Positions 1 to 15,631 of a stretch of DNA of 52,000 nucleotides are shown here, piece after piece. Numbering within the stretch: position 1 is the first letter of the stretch; the number at the start of each line of letters is the position of its first letter. Below the pieces are notes generated by a model, which was not told the origin of the DNA, searched no databases, and saw only the letters and a list, made by a program, of their open reading frames with translations. The stretch covers positions 13,376,178-13,428,177 of the forward strand of contig CM022671.1 in assembly GCA_012295275.1 (NCBI GenBank). The letters are read 5' to 3'. This DNA comes from Chrysomallon squamiferum (lineage: Eukaryota > Mollusca > Gastropoda > Neomphalida > Peltospiridae). Made by a program: the position numbers and the translations under genes.

Positions 1-844
1 CATTTCAGTTTGAAATCAGTATAAACGTTTCAATTATATAAACGTACCTAATACAAAGGAAAACAGCAAGAAAGCACGATTCAAGAAACTCGCCATTTTG
101 TTTGTGTTAATTTATGGTGAAACTCAAACGGGTAGTCTACGGAAGAAATACGCCAAAAAATCCACTGTAGACAACAACGGGTTTGTTTACTGTCACCTTG
201 GTGAGCTTATCAGTAAATCGATTAGAATGTTTTTCCAGTATAGCCTGACACCTTTTTAAAGCTGTGTGTAACCTAATTAAGCTGCTTTGGTGAGGTGAAA
301 GGATATTAATTTTCATACATTTTGTAGGGTATGAAAAACCTATGAGATTCCTGAAGTAATAACTAGAACATACAATGAAACAAACCCCCTTGTTGTTAGT
401 CCGAATTGTTATGTAACGTGGTTATTTGAATGGGTACAGATGTATGGGTCTGCGTACATGTTTATTTGCATGTATATTTATATGTGTTTGTGTGGATGTG
501 TATGTGTGTGTGTGTATGTGTATGCCAATATATATCATTTTCTATTTTATTATAAAATCAGATATATGAAATCTACACTGTAACTTCGGAAATCTCGGCC
601 CATTGTTATTGGATGCATAGAAATACTACTGTTTATATTAGTTACAAATACTAGGAACATAAATAAAACAAATAAAAGGTGGGAAAATTAATCATTTTTT
701 TTATATCTTTTATTTGTATCACATTTATAATACACTAAAACCTTTATAAATGAATGAATGTGCCTCCATGAGGTTTGTACATATTTAGTTACGTGACTGA
801 CATTCTTGTTTTACGTGTTTATTTTAGGCCATTTCTGTCAGTTC

Positions 845-847
<3 letters not shown>

Positions 848-916
<69 letters not shown>
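848..916 (+). repeat. (GA)n microsatellite
   Basis: A 69-base perfect dinucleotide tract directly before copy 1 of the 518-bp segment. Confidence 0.98.
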
Positions 917-920
<4 letters not shown>

Positions 921-1434
921 ATAATTACGACTTTTTGTTTCTTGAATTAACATTAAACACCTATTACAATACTGTCTTGATACATTTACTAGGGAGTTCA
1001 GTCAAAATTTCAAGCAGGCCGTCAAAAGAAACAATTAGCATTTTGAATGTTGTAAATTGGATAAGCAGTTTGTGAGCTACATCAAATCAAAGATGCTAAA
1101 ATGCTTGATTTTTTTGAAACAGTGAGCCAGTAATTACCTTACATCTTGAAACAAAGGTGGCACCAAAAATATCAAATTTTTGCTGTTCTTGTACATTTAT
1201 GTTTCTAGATTCAACAGTTTTTACCCAGTTGTTGTCACATTTTGTATACTATTAAAACAGAGACTACGAAAGGTAACTATCAACATTATATTATCCAATA
1301 TAATGACCTAGACCTTATGTGCATATAATATAGACACGCATGCACCCATCTCTCAACATAGAAAGTGAAAATAATGTATTGCTCCCGTAACATTTGAAAA
1401 CAAATTTATATATACTTGATCCCCTCTTGATAAA
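917..1434 (+). repeat. 518-bp duplicated segment, copy 1
   Basis: The segment directly follows a (GA)n tract and is nearly identical to 17297-17814, with about seven substitutions and no indel seen. No inverted ends and no convincing coding frame were found. It may be an unclassified mobile element or a recent segmental copy. Confidence 0.85.
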
Positions 1435-3003
1435 GATAAATAATTATCTATTGTACAGGGTATAAAGTATACTAAATATTATATTTGTTTTTAATAATAA
1501 AATGTGCAACAATTTAAAACCAACAGACGAATGAACTGTTAGTCCATACAAGTACAATGGAACTAACAACCCAACACCCCTAACAAATATGGAAAAAACA
1601 ATTGCTCGCCATTTTGAAAGAGAGCAGCGGAGCGTTCCAGTAGAGTATTGAAGGGGGTTAATATTTTTATAAATTACGCTAAAATTTTATTAAATATCAA
1701 AACATTATTCATACATTAAATAAATAGCATTAAACAAAATTAAATTTTGCATCTATAAACCGTTAGTGATTACATAATGGCAATTAATCGCCTTCTGAAT
1801 TATAGAAGCTATTTTCACTACTGACGAAAAATCCATTTTAATATTTGCTCGGTATATCGGTTGTAAAACTGTGCAAGTAGTTCTTCAACCCTACATTATT
1901 TTGATCTAGAACTAATATATACTTGTTCAGAAGATATTTATTTACATAACAGGAATAGTTATATCAATTTAATTACATTTAATTCCAGGAAAATTTCATT
2001 TTTTCTTCTTTCTTCAAGCGATTACCGGTTAAAAATAACTTTGACGTTGTTTTCACTATGATCACGTAATGCAGACAGGCATTGCGTTCAAAATGAATGC
2101 TCATTAGTTTAATTGTATGTACGGGCTGAAAGCATTGTTAGATTTATAATTAAACAGAACCAGTAATATTATAATTATACAGTTGAAAATTCCATGTTAT
2201 TGCTCAGGTACATGTCTGTACACAGAACTGTTCCTTAGTTTCAAAATTACCAAGAACAAAAGTAACAACAACAAAAAATAAAATTCTATTAAACAAACAG
2301 GCAAAAGCTAAATATATATACATATAGTTAATAAACATAATATAAATACGAGAGCTAAGTTCAGCATCTTTAAAACTCGGATTTTTTTCGATAACTTTTG
2401 TCTTTTCGTTATGAAGTTGAGCTACGCATATTGATGACGTCAAAGATCATATTAGCCTTAATTTTGTATGGACGATATTTCAAATTTATTTTCAGTGAAC
2501 TTAAATTATTAACACATTGTTTATATTAAGATATCAATTAATACAGGTAAGGCAGGTTTAAAACTGAAGATATTCTCCTTTTCAATTACTAATTTGTAAG
2601 AAATTCCACTAACAAAATAAACTGATATATGATCTCATTTTGCTTTTAAATATACAGTAAATTAGCGTAAGATTTTGATTTGTGAACTGGGCATTTCTGA
2701 AAAGATTGGTATAGAGCGCCCATAGCGGGCATTAGCTTTGCTATTTATATGTTGTTATTTAATTATTTGGCTTTTTCAGCGTATACATAGGAGTGTTAAA
2801 TAATTTAATTATTTATGAATATACATGTCATAAATACACATAGTGACATCATCAGCATCTGTTAATCACAAAAAAGAATAATAATTATAAAAAAAAAGAG
2901 TATATTTTAATCTTAGATCAGTATCATTCATGTTTATATGTTGGTTAGAAGAATTAAAATAAAATACATTTTTATTTCTTCCTTTAATTTTAATTACGTA
3001 AAT

Positions 3004-3040
<37 letters not shown>

Positions 3041-3063
3041 GTAGATGATTCTTTCGACTAAAG

Positions 3064-3971
3064 ATGGTGATTCTGGCACTTCGTATACTTTCTGTAATAT
3101 TAGTTCTTACAGGTATGTCATTAAAAAAAGGGAAAAAGAAATAATAATAAGAAGAAGAAGAAGAAGAAGAAAAATCACTATATATATATTTACATACACT
3201 TGTGTGTGTTTGTATGTAAATATACACACACAAACAGATAATAGGAATAAACACATTCAGTCTTCAGTTTATTTATTTATTCATTCATTTAATTCATCAA
3301 TATTTATAGTTTCAGGAGCGGAAACTTTAACGTGTACTAAAAGTGAATTACGTAACGGCTATTACCAGACAACATACATCAACTGTGATACTGCTTGCTG
3401 CGGCTCCAGAACATTTCGCTATTGCTGCCCGAATGATCCAGGGTATAGTATATGTTTTTTTAATTTTCTTCTTGTTGTCGTCCTCATCATCGTCGATCAT
3501 ATATTGTTATCAATATTTTTATTGTTCTTATTATCATTATTATATATATTATTATTATTATTATTATTATTATTCAAAGACTAGGCAAAATTATTGGCTC
3601 TATGTTTGGAACTCTGGTTGGAATATGTGTTATCGGAGGCATTGTTTGGATGCTGGTGAGGAAGAAGTCACGCGACCCTGGCACCGTAACAGTGACGTCC
3701 TTAGACGTGTCACCAAGTCAGTGTCTCCGTTAAGTTAACCTTTTTTATTTGTTTATTTTCATTCTCTTTTTTTTTTTTAATATTATTTTTTTATTTCTTT
3801 GCAATTTTGCTACTAAAATCAACACAACCTTTACAATACAACAGTTGCTACTTCTGCTGTTACTACTATGATTAATCTATTCCTACTGCTATCATTATTA
3901 TTATAACAAAACAAGAAAAACAACAGCAGCAGCAGTAACAACAACAACAACTGCTACTATACTACTACTAC

Positions 3972-4026
<55 letters not shown>

Positions 4027-4163
4027 ACCAACAGGGTTGGTATAGTGTGATTTTACTTTCAGGTAGTTTTGTACGAAAGCATTATCACCCTAAAAGGTTT
4101 CAACCTGTACCGACAGCGGAACCGAACACTACAATACACCATCCTAATTATATTGATTTGTGA
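3064..4163 (+). CDS. Gene A: six-cysteine single-pass membrane protein (Shisa/CYYR1-like, STMC6 type)
   Basis: Four coding exons are seen: 3064-3112, 3316-3442, 3580-3716 and 4063-4163 (junction phases 1, 2, 1; 137 residues). Residues 1-16 form a signal peptide. Exon 2 carries six cysteines at about 23, 40, 44-45 and 53-54. Exon 3 encodes a transmembrane helix (about 63-85) followed by a basic stop-transfer stretch (VRKKSR). Exon 4 gives a short cytoplasmic tail ending NYIDL. A splice acceptor at 3043-3044, behind a 30-base T tract, implies an upstream untranslated exon. Without splicing at 3716 the frame would stop at 3731-3733, but the donor GTCAGT there joins in frame to a good acceptor at 4061-4062. 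A poly(A) signal lies at 4246-4251. Known members of this superfamily are membrane adaptors; the function here is unknown. It is a close structural paralogue of gene B. Confidence 0.72.
3965..4023 (+). repeat. (TTA)n microsatellite in intron 3 of gene A
   Basis: An ATT/TTA tract of about 55 bases lying about 40 bases before exon 4 of gene A. A shorter one (3547-3574) serves as the pyrimidine-poor tract before exon 3. Confidence 0.95.
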
Positions 4164-5564
4164 TCAAAAACGACAAAGCATTAATCATTTACTTTTAGCT
4201 GTTGGTATCTCAAAAAGGAAGACCAAGATATGTATAAAAGTCTATAATAAATTAAATTGTTCAGTTATTTATTTATGAACAACAACAATAATAAATAAAT
4301 AATAAAAATGTGGAACAAACTGTTTTATTTGTTCCAGCCTTTGATAATTATGTCAAGACAGTTATTTTATTTCCATGACATCGCTTCGTACATAGAATTG
4401 AAAAAATAAAATAAAATAACACAACATAAAATAAATAATTACCAGAACATGAAAAGTTTCCTACAAACTTACGATCAGCTGGTAAACAATACAAAGATCA
4501 AAAATCAGGTGTGTGAGTGCGTGTGTGCGTGCGTCCAGGCATTTATATGCGTGCGCACCCGTACCTACATATGTATGTGAACGTATGTATGTATGTACTC
4601 TCATAACACTGACAGTTGTAAAACTCGTGGAAACCAGATGGGACTAATTTTCCATGTGAAATCCACTTTGTGCTAATGTAGGAATCCGACCTTTTCAAAC
4701 TATATTGGCGCCCCCTTTTTTCACATCTTTCATTTGACATCTTTCATTTCAAAAACAAGCTATTTTTTTTTTACCAGTTAATTATTTAACAACAACAACA
4801 ATAATGATAATAATTAATTAATTATTTAATTAATTAAAAACATGACTGCCGAAGATGAATGAAAGCAACCTGTAATGGATAAAGATTTCTTCCAAAGAGC
4901 AAAGACATGCCTGACAGTGCAAGTATTATGGGTGGTTTTCTTTTTGTGCTACATGTTATTAAATGACTAAAAGATGCTTATAGGCATTTGTTAAGTATTG
5001 ACAAGTGGAAATAGAATGCTTTCATTTAAATCGTTTAAACTACTTAGATGGATAAGTTTTCATGAATAAATCAGTTGTTTATGAAAATGTCATTAGATGA
5101 TTTGAAGGATTTATGTTAATTTATTAAATTTGTTATTTGACATTTGTACGATAAAGTAGGACTTTTTTCTTTCCAGTTTTATGCTTACTGCCGTACCATT
5201 TGAAGAAATGTGGCGTACATTATTGGCCACAAATGTTATTTCAGCCATAAAAACACTTTATTCATTCCATGACTGAACTTTGATCAAACATTCCAGATAA
5301 TTGATTGGGTGGGTCTCTTAACAACATAACGATCATTTAATTACAACAATTTTTAATAAAACCGTAAAAAGTTCCGTTTCCTTCTTTCGGTTGTTATTAT
5401 AGATTTTATGGTGTGATAACGTTTTTAAAGTGCAATTCAAGTAAAAAAATCACAACAAAACAATTAAAACCTTTTTTTGAAAATTAAGATATTCGGTCAC
5501 GAGCCATTCAAAAGTTGTACAAGCGTTGCTGTTAATGGCCCGCTTCGACAGTCAAAAAAACCCA

Positions 5565-5632
<68 letters not shown>

Positions 5633-5869
5633 ATCCAAGTGCGTTCCCTGCTATTCACAGTAAATATTTTTAGAGCTATTGATACTGTTATTATAAACTG
5701 AGATATTTTTATATCATTGATCTTAGGTTACATTTTTTTTTTGTTGGTTGATTTCCTCCAGATGTCATTTAGATCCAATATCTCCTGTAAAGAAACATGA
5801 TGCATACACGGAAACCTCGTAGATTTATGAACAATAAATACATCGATACTTATAATATTATTGAAAATA

Positions 5870-6482
5870 CAATGGTACCTTGAGTTGCGAGTTTAATTCG
5901 TTCCGCGACCGAGCTCGTAACTCCATTTACTCGCATATCAAATCAATTTTAACAGCTGAAATTAATTGAAATACGATTAATCCGTTCCAGCCACCCAAAA
6001 TCACCCCTTTTCTTTGTAACCTGTTTTTAAATAAGAAAAATATATTTATAACTAACAAATATAGTATAAAAACAAAATAAAAGAGAATGGAAATAAATAA
6101 ACTGGTTTTGTAAAGTGTATTTACCTTGGAGATCAGACAAATTATTTTAACGCCTTTGGCTGGATTTAGAGCCTCTATCGACTCCTTCTGCTTCAGTATG
6201 GTGCACATACTATGTTCGTACTGCCTAGCCAAGTCGACTACATACAGATCTCGCTTATGTTTTTCTACGATTTCATCCGCTTCTTCTTCTCAGCATTGTC
6301 CTTTGCACTCACTTTCTTACGATCCATGGTCAGAAAAAAGAAATTTGGCAAAATACTGCTCAAAACGCCAACACAACACAACAGAAATGCTTACACGGCC
6401 AGGGAACCACGTGAAGAAAATGAGTAAGACGCGGGATGCTGGCTGGATGTTGTGTTGTTCGTTGTAAGTGGAGGTACCACTG
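5870..6482 (-). mobile_element. Tigger/pogo-type DNA transposon remnant
   Basis: The ends are an imperfect inverted pair: CAATGGTACCTTGAG at 5870 and the complement of a CAGTGGTACCTCCAC end at 6482. On the minus strand, about 6270-6125, a peptide with LARQYEHSM and ALNPAKGVKII matches the N-terminal helix-turn-helix region of Tigger/pogo transposases as I know it. The rest of the transposase, including the DDE core, is absent, so this is a decayed, internally deleted copy. A TA flanks the left end only. Confidence 0.6.
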
Positions 6483-6806
6483 CATGTGGAAATCTCGTGG
6501 ATTTCATATGTTTATGAACAATAAAAAAAAATAAGTATATAGTATGGAGATAGGTATGTCAGAATGAAACCCTGACGACAGCCCTCTTTTGACCGATTTT
6601 TTCTGGCTTACTCCCATCACAAATCACCGACTCATCATCTCCGAACCTGTTTGAATTTACCTGAATTATAGTGTAACGGTCAACTGATTAACACGTGACA
6701 ACTTTGCTGTGTCGACTCAGTTTACTCCAAGACTGGACATAGCAGACTGCCTGTGTTCCACAAATTAATGGCGTGTGCATGTTGCCAAAAAAACAACAAC
6801 AACAGG

Positions 6807-6873
<67 letters not shown>

Positions 6874-7737
6874 GACCGCCACACGTTCCCGCACAGATTT
6901 GTGTTAAAAAGTAAAAAAAAAAAAAAAAATAATAATAATAATCGTGACAATAACTGATCAATAATAAAAATTTTGGTACCATTTTATTGGTGTGTGAGAA
7001 AAAAACTGAAGTTATTCTGATTTTATTCTTATTCATATCACTTATATGAGCTATGAAAAAAAAAAAAAGAATAAAAAAAAAAAAAGGACCTTTAAAATGG
7101 TAAGAAGATTGGTAAATTATATTAAAAGGTACGATTTTTTATTTGATCAAAAAAAATTCGCTCTCGACAGATTTTGATGATATTATTTAAGTACCTGAAA
7201 TGGTCTGGAAATTTTTAAAACGAACGAATAACAACACTGGAACACGGGAAAGTACTATTTTGTTAGCATGGGCCAAAGATTTAAAAAAACAACAACATTC
7301 AAATAGGAAACCCGTTGTTTGCATACGTAATATTACACGTTTTAGATGATAAATGTTTTTTGTTTTAAGGAAAAAAAAGTAAAAAATTAATTTTTAACCA
7401 ATTGTTTTTATACGGCCGGTTGATGGACCATTTAAAAGAAATTAAAATGTTCTGTCCAAAAGCTGGTAAGAAGCACTATAATGAATGTATCAGGGCAATA
7501 ATTCAAATAACACGTGATTTATTTGGTTTTTATAAGTAAATATGATCTCTAATACATTGAAAAATAAAAATAGTAAATTATAATGGCTTCAAGTATTGTT
7601 TTACAACTACGTACTCAGAACTGTCCGCTATGGAGTTTTGGCAGAGTAACGCGTTTACATCATGGTACCTAATGAGAATAGCCATCTTCATATTCACGCG
7701 TCAGTCTTTGTGAAAATTATTTTATTTTTGTTTTTGT

Positions 7738-7773
<36 letters not shown>

Positions 7774-7874
7774 GCGATATCATAATAATATTTGAAAATA
7801 ATATAGTTCGAAACGTGAACGAAGTGAAATGACGTAAAAGTTACAAAAAAAATAATAAAAAAAATTAAAAAAAT

Positions 7875-7886
7875 TAATAAAATTAA

Positions 7887-7951
<65 letters not shown>

Positions 7952-7958
7952 AAATAAA

Positions 7959-8029
<71 letters not shown>

Positions 8030-8035
8030 ATAAAT
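7875..8035 (+). repeat. (AAAT)n then (AAT)n microsatellite
   Basis: Long tetranucleotide arrays turn into a trinucleotide array of about 45 bases. Similar arrays occur at 5565-5633 and 6808-6870. Confidence 0.95.
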
Positions 8036-9307
8036 ATATTTTATGATTTACACTAACAAAGGTAAGGATGGTTGCTCATATTACCAGCCATGTTGTACCA
8101 CACCTTTCCTGCTTCAGTTTAATCAAACTTTTCAAACGGGATAATTTTTGTGCAAATGCGTGCATAATAAACTAAAATTATAATTCGGTATAAGATTAAT
8201 GTATTAATTTTTTAAGGTTGGCAATGTTCCTGTGTCAGAACTCATCAGAAAAGAACATTCAGGAGTAGTTTGTACCCATTAAATTGGAGAAATCTGGAAG
8301 CCATTTTTTGAGCAGACGCAATTTGTGCCGTTACGAGTTATGGTGGTCAATGCTAATGTTGTACCTTTTATAGTTTTCCTATAAAAAAAAAAGTCATGTT
8401 CTCCCAAAGCAAATGATTTGAAGTTTCACAAATATCAGAAAAATATCTTAACAAAAGAACAAGCAAGATTTCAAGAATTATTTTCGTAAATTGATCGACT
8501 GGTTTTTGAAACACCTTTTTTTTTAAATATGTTTTTCTCTAGAAAATTCTACTCATATATGAAAACAAAATGATTAGGATAATCCTCAGCAAAATGCTAC
8601 ATCACGAAAGTGTTCCCTTTATTCGTTTCTAAAACTTCGGCCAGCTAGTACTGCGCAAAGATAGTCACTGACGCGCACAGCAAAAAAAGAAAAAAAAAAA
8701 AATCTCTTAAAGCGTTTCCAAACGAAATTGGTATGACGTCAAGGCCTCATTCTGGCATAGCTACATTTTGAAGGTTTTTGTTAGCTCGTTCCAGAGACAT
8801 GAATAAGAATAAAAGCAGACTGACTTCATTTTTTACTGACATATGTACATTAGGTATCATGTATGTATGCATATATATATGTGTGTGAAAAAGAAATGAA
8901 AAAACAGTTATTTTGATTTCGTCCACAGCAGTCACGCTCTTCGTCACAAAGAAAGAATCTTTAAAAATATGACGTCACTGATGATTTTTGACGTCAAACA
9001 ACCGTCTTGTAGTCTTGTATTAATATATATACACCACAGAAAGGTTTGTACTGAAATTCACTTTGAATTTTCTAAAGAATCCGCCATTCTGCGACTAGCC
9101 TGTTTTAACCAAATCACCAGTCTTTGGACACTAATCATATTAACCCTAAAAGTGCAGATACAGTTTCAAACCTGAACTGCAGCAACGTGAACTCTTTAGT
9201 GCAACAGAAAATATCTTTTATATAATCTTGTTTAATTGCAATTATCAGTTTATTATTATTATTATTATTATTTTAAATTCTGTTTTCGTTGCAGAAACTT
9301 TAAACGG

Positions 9308-11449
<2,142 letters not shown>

Positions 11450-11526
11450 GGGTCTTTAGTATCACTGCATCAATAGCAAAACAAAGAATAGGCTTTGTGA
11501 TGAGTTTTAAACTGTTGAGAAATAAA

Positions 11527-11595
11527 TTGTTTTAACCTTTGTATTGTGTTGCTGTGTTTAGTTTCTAGCCGTATAGAAAGAGACTTCAAAGGAAA

Positions 11596-11680
<85 letters not shown>

Positions 11681-13949
11681 TGTGTATAATGTATAATACA
11701 TTTAAAATAAAAAAAATGTTAAAATAATATATGCAAAATGCTACATAAATATGAAATTATTAATTACCCCAAAACATTAATTAAACTATGAGAGCAGATA
11801 AATGCAAACATTATACATTTATATATATAAACATTTTGTTTATATAATTTTACAGTTCTGATTATAGAATAATAACAATAACACACACACACACACACAC
11901 AGCTAAACGTACGTATGAATACTATACGAACGTAGTAAATAAATTATATAATACATGACTGATTAATAGTTAAATTTCTTAATGAACAGACCGATATATT
12001 ATTATTTTCTGTTTCAAAAAAATCATAAGACGAAGGTAATAAGTTACTGGATTCATGAAAACTGAATTTATTTTGATATCAAAAATAAATTGATAAAATT
12101 AAAATAAAACAATACGAATAAATAAATAAATAAAATTAAAATAATAATGATAATAAAAACAAAAACATTCTCATATAATGAACAAAAGAAAACAATAGTA
12201 AATAAATAAAATAAAATAAAAATAATGAATAAAAATACTACCAAAACATATTTGAAGTATGATTTTCTAAAGAGATGATTTTCTTATCACTTAATAGTTT
12301 CGACATATAATTAGCAATATAATTATCATAAAGTATTACCATTAATTACTCTCAGTCTTTTGAATGCAGTATGCACCCTCGTGTTGATTTCTTGTACAAT
12401 TACAATTAGATACTTTATAATTGTTTACGAAAAAGCAAATCAAAATTTGAAAAATATATTTTAAAATAAAAATAAATAAATAAACAATAAATATAATAAT
12501 AATTTTTAAATAAATTAAATTAAATTAATAAATCATTAAATAAACAACAGCAAAACCCCGAAATAAAAAAAATAATAATAAAAGAAAAAGAATTACAGAT
12601 AGATGGATACGTATAAAATATAAAATAAAGATATTAAAATTGAGTAGATTCATTCTCGATTTTGACAGTGGACTGAAGAACCAATGACTATTTTTAAATA
12701 GTTTTATTTATCTGCAGTCTGGTGATTGTTGGTGGATATCCAGGACTTGATGACGTTTTCACTAAGCATGTTTAGAAATGCACTAAAATAATTTATTGTG
12801 AATGGTGGGATAGTCTCGACAGGATAGTTACTTCTGGTGTACAGTTATCAAACAGTCATTTATATTTTTGTTTGTTTATTTATTTATTTTTTGAAAATCA
12901 GTTTTTGCTGCTGGTATTTTTAAGCATAAAAAGTCATTTCAGAGTATCAAAAAATATTGTGATTAATTTTTTAAATATTATTACCAGTTCCATTTGTTCA
13001 TATGAAGAAAATCTCATATATATATTTAGACATGCAAATAAATTACAGTTAAATGTTTGCTTCTTTCGAGATACATACACAAACAAAATTATATACATGT
13101 AATAATGTTACAGTATAGGTATACTTTTATACACACGAATTAACTATACATATAAAGTCTACATTAAAGAACAAATACATTAATCTAGGGTATATTTAGA
13201 GAAATCTTCTTTATTTCCTCAAAAAAATGAGAGTATTTAATGCATTAATATCTGTATATGTGCATACATGCATGCATGTATGATTCTATGTATGTATGTA
13301 TGAATTTACACATTAAAAACGGACTTGTAAAGGAATTTGTTTTCATCAAAAAAAATCTTTTTCCAGTTTTATCTGGAGGGATTCCAGTTAATTTAAAGTT
13401 GACCATTGTAACGTATATTACAACGTGCTTTGATCCTTTGGCTATATATTTACTAGTTTCCTATTATATATTAAAACATTTATTTACATACATACTTTTT
13501 TAAACAAGATATACAAAAGCGTTCAGTGATGTATAAGAAAACATTTCTAGAACAGAAACAAAAAAAAATCTATTTAAAACTATACAAACAAAAAAGTATA
13601 CAACATTTGGAAAAAAAACAAAAAGAAAATTCCAAAGAATTCGGGTCCCCCCACCCCAATAACAATACAAACATTTTAAAACATTTCAGTACCTTTTAGT
13701 GAATTAATTCTTAAATTGTTCGGAACTATAACTCTATATAGGCATATTACAGATTAAAATGTCCTTTAGACTTGGGTTTTTCCTTTAAGCTTTGACGAGA
13801 CGTTGTGTTATTGAATTTTTCATAGTAGTCTGTAAATTAAATTTTTATTCCTTCATAATATTACTAATGTCAACGTTGCGGCGATTGTAAAATATTGGGA
13901 AAATTAATTTTTGTCTCTCTTCACATTTGCCCGTCTATTCACATCTATT
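11527..13949. other. Intergenic, downstream of gene B
   Basis: Very AT-rich, with AAAT-type runs and a (CA)n tract at 11881-11900. Nothing coding was recognised; the short open frames look like chance. Confidence 0.7.
11600..11678 (+). repeat. (GA)n microsatellite downstream of gene B
   Basis: A GA tract of nearly 80 bases, about 75 bases after the poly(A) signal of gene B. Confidence 0.97.
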
Positions 13950-14545
13950 CTAAATGTTTTTATCAGGTAACGTGCAGATTAGAACGCTTCTCATTAGAGA
14001 CTAAAAAGGTCAGTTTCGGTTTTTGAACGTAGAATGTGGGTTTGATCTATTGGGATTGTTTCAAAATGATCTTCCAGTATATGGTCAGCTAGATTAAATT
14101 ATTTGGCCACAGAAAAGTCCTATATGGATCTGGTACCAAACTTCATAATCCAGCAATCGGTGGGTGTCCGTGGGTTCAAAAATACTTTATAATCTAAAGT
14201 GATCTTTCAAACTGAATACACTTGTGAATTGTTACAGCCAAAAAATCTAAGTTTTATGTTATCATTTTGTTGATTCAGTAACTCAGTTTTTTCCACAATT
14301 TGTCTAAAAATGGCTTTTTGATTGCTTTATTTAATATCGCTTTTTCCCATTCTGCGATATACAAGGGAAAATTTGGGTTGAAACTTTAGCCATGGCGTAA
14401 TTACAAACCTGCCGATACATTAAATTCAAAGTCTTTAGCTTTTAAGCTTAAATCTAGTAATTCAAAGATGATTGCGGTTGGTCTGTCTGTACCTGAGTAG
14501 TTTTCGAACCATTTGTCAACAAATTTTATGCCCATATCGATGTTT
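13950..14545 (-). mobile_element. Decayed Penelope-like retroelement fragment
   Basis: Pieces in several frames of the minus strand, in the right order, recall a Penelope-type reverse transcriptase (LLDLSLKAKDFEFN, then an EWEK segment and NLDFLAVTI). A tail with FNLADHILEDHFETIPIDQ follows, as in the region near the GIY-YIG nuclease. There are many stops and frame changes. The identification rests on remembered motif spacing only. Confidence 0.4.
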
Positions 14546-14873
14546 ATGTTAGTGTACAGTATAAAGGGTAACTAAAAAAGGAATTTTCAGGTATTTTTTA
14601 AAAATATTTTTTCATATATATTTTTGTAAGTTTTAACGATCTTGGAATCTGTCTTTGAAGGATGGGGTATCCAACCGGAATTTTCTGCGAAGGGTACGTT
14701 TTCTATGGCTAATAACGGTCAACCTGATATGATTTCAAAATAAATATTTACAAACAGTACAGACGTTTGTGTAGATAATGGTTTTTAATAGTGTTAATAC
14801 TAGCAAATCAATAGATATAATTTTTTTTGTTAACAATAACAGAACAAGTCGCATATGTAGATATGTAGATACC

Positions 14874-15285
14874 CTAGTGCATATTTACAGATATTGAAAC
14901 GTTTTTGTTTGGTATTCTTGCAGTAGGCATATCTGCATCGAATTCTTTACACGTTTCCGATGATAGCCTGTGAAGTAATCAGAAATCATTTTAATCTTTC
15001 TATTCATTAAATTCTTAAGTAGTAAAGTAAAGAAAATATAACAACGACAACAGCAACACTAAAAACAAGAATCCAATATTACAATTCATCTTACAATATT
15101 ACAAGTCTTCTTCACTTACAAAGGATACACAGTAGTATTTTTAGTTGTAACTAATGATATATGACATTGATTGGTGCAGTAATAAGATAAATGCTATAAA
15201 TAATATTTCACTGTACTTACCCGAGTGTAGAATCCAATGCCCATACAGGTGCTATCACCGCAACGTCATATTTGAAATTTGACAT
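14874..15285 (-). CDS. Weak candidate two-exon small gene
   Basis: The exon 15285-15221 starts at an ATG and reads MSNFKYDVAVIAPVW and on to a consensus donor (GTAAGT). The acceptor at 14968-14969 resumes in the same phase and reads to a TAG at 14874-14876, giving 53 residues. The second part has no recognised domain. The upstream DNA (15290-15630) is richer in GC and CpG than its surroundings and has an ATGCAAAT octamer at about 15454. It could be the 5' end of a longer gene whose later exons were not found, or a chance match of splice signals. Confidence 0.2.
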
Positions 15286-15630
15286 TTCATCATACCACAT
15301 TTTAATAGTGTTTTATTTTCGACCGGCATATTGTCCCACAAGCGGTGTGTTTATGTTGATTATTGTTTAGTCCAGTTATTCAGCAAGCGTTAATACTTTC
15401 TTTGTTAGTAGGCATTATTCGTAGGCAGATTGGGGAAGCGATGTGCTCGGGAGACATGCAAATCGGATGAACGGTACGAAAGTGTGGAAGTGGAACAAAT
15501 TTAACGTGCTAATGAGAGCGAGCTGTTGTGAAGCATGTCTACGCCAGGCACGCTTTCTTACAGGCCAGTGGGCGTGTCTGTCACAATACGAAAGTGGACA
15601 GCATTTGACATTTATACCGTTTCCGCAGCA

Positions 15631-15631
15631 G

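Larger units (their letters stand above)
1..3044. other. Intergenic, upstream of gene A
   Basis: AT-rich DNA with a GT-rich patch (480-525), the (GA)n tract, copy 1 of the 518-bp segment and a T tract of about 30 bases at 3005-3035. No exon was recognised; the untranslated first exon of gene A should be here. Confidence 0.7.
4252..9294. other. Intergenic, between genes A and B
   Basis: Beyond the Tigger remnant and the AAT/AAAT arrays it holds homopolymer runs (for example T at 7740-7769). No gene was seen. The untranslated first exon of gene B should be in its right part. Confidence 0.65.

Noticed and set aside
806-1075. Open frame with a long Arg-Glu repeat (also at 9880-10159 and 17201-17455)
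   Set aside because: It is the translation of GA microsatellites joined to the 518-bp repeat or to intron sequence; there is no domain or splice support.
6688-7036. Open frames with long Leu, Ile or Tyr runs
   Set aside because: They are readings of an AAT microsatellite in three frames.
13258-13503. 81-residue hydrophobic open frame
   Set aside because: AT-rich DNA read as Ile, Leu, Phe and Tyr; no start context, splice sites or domain.
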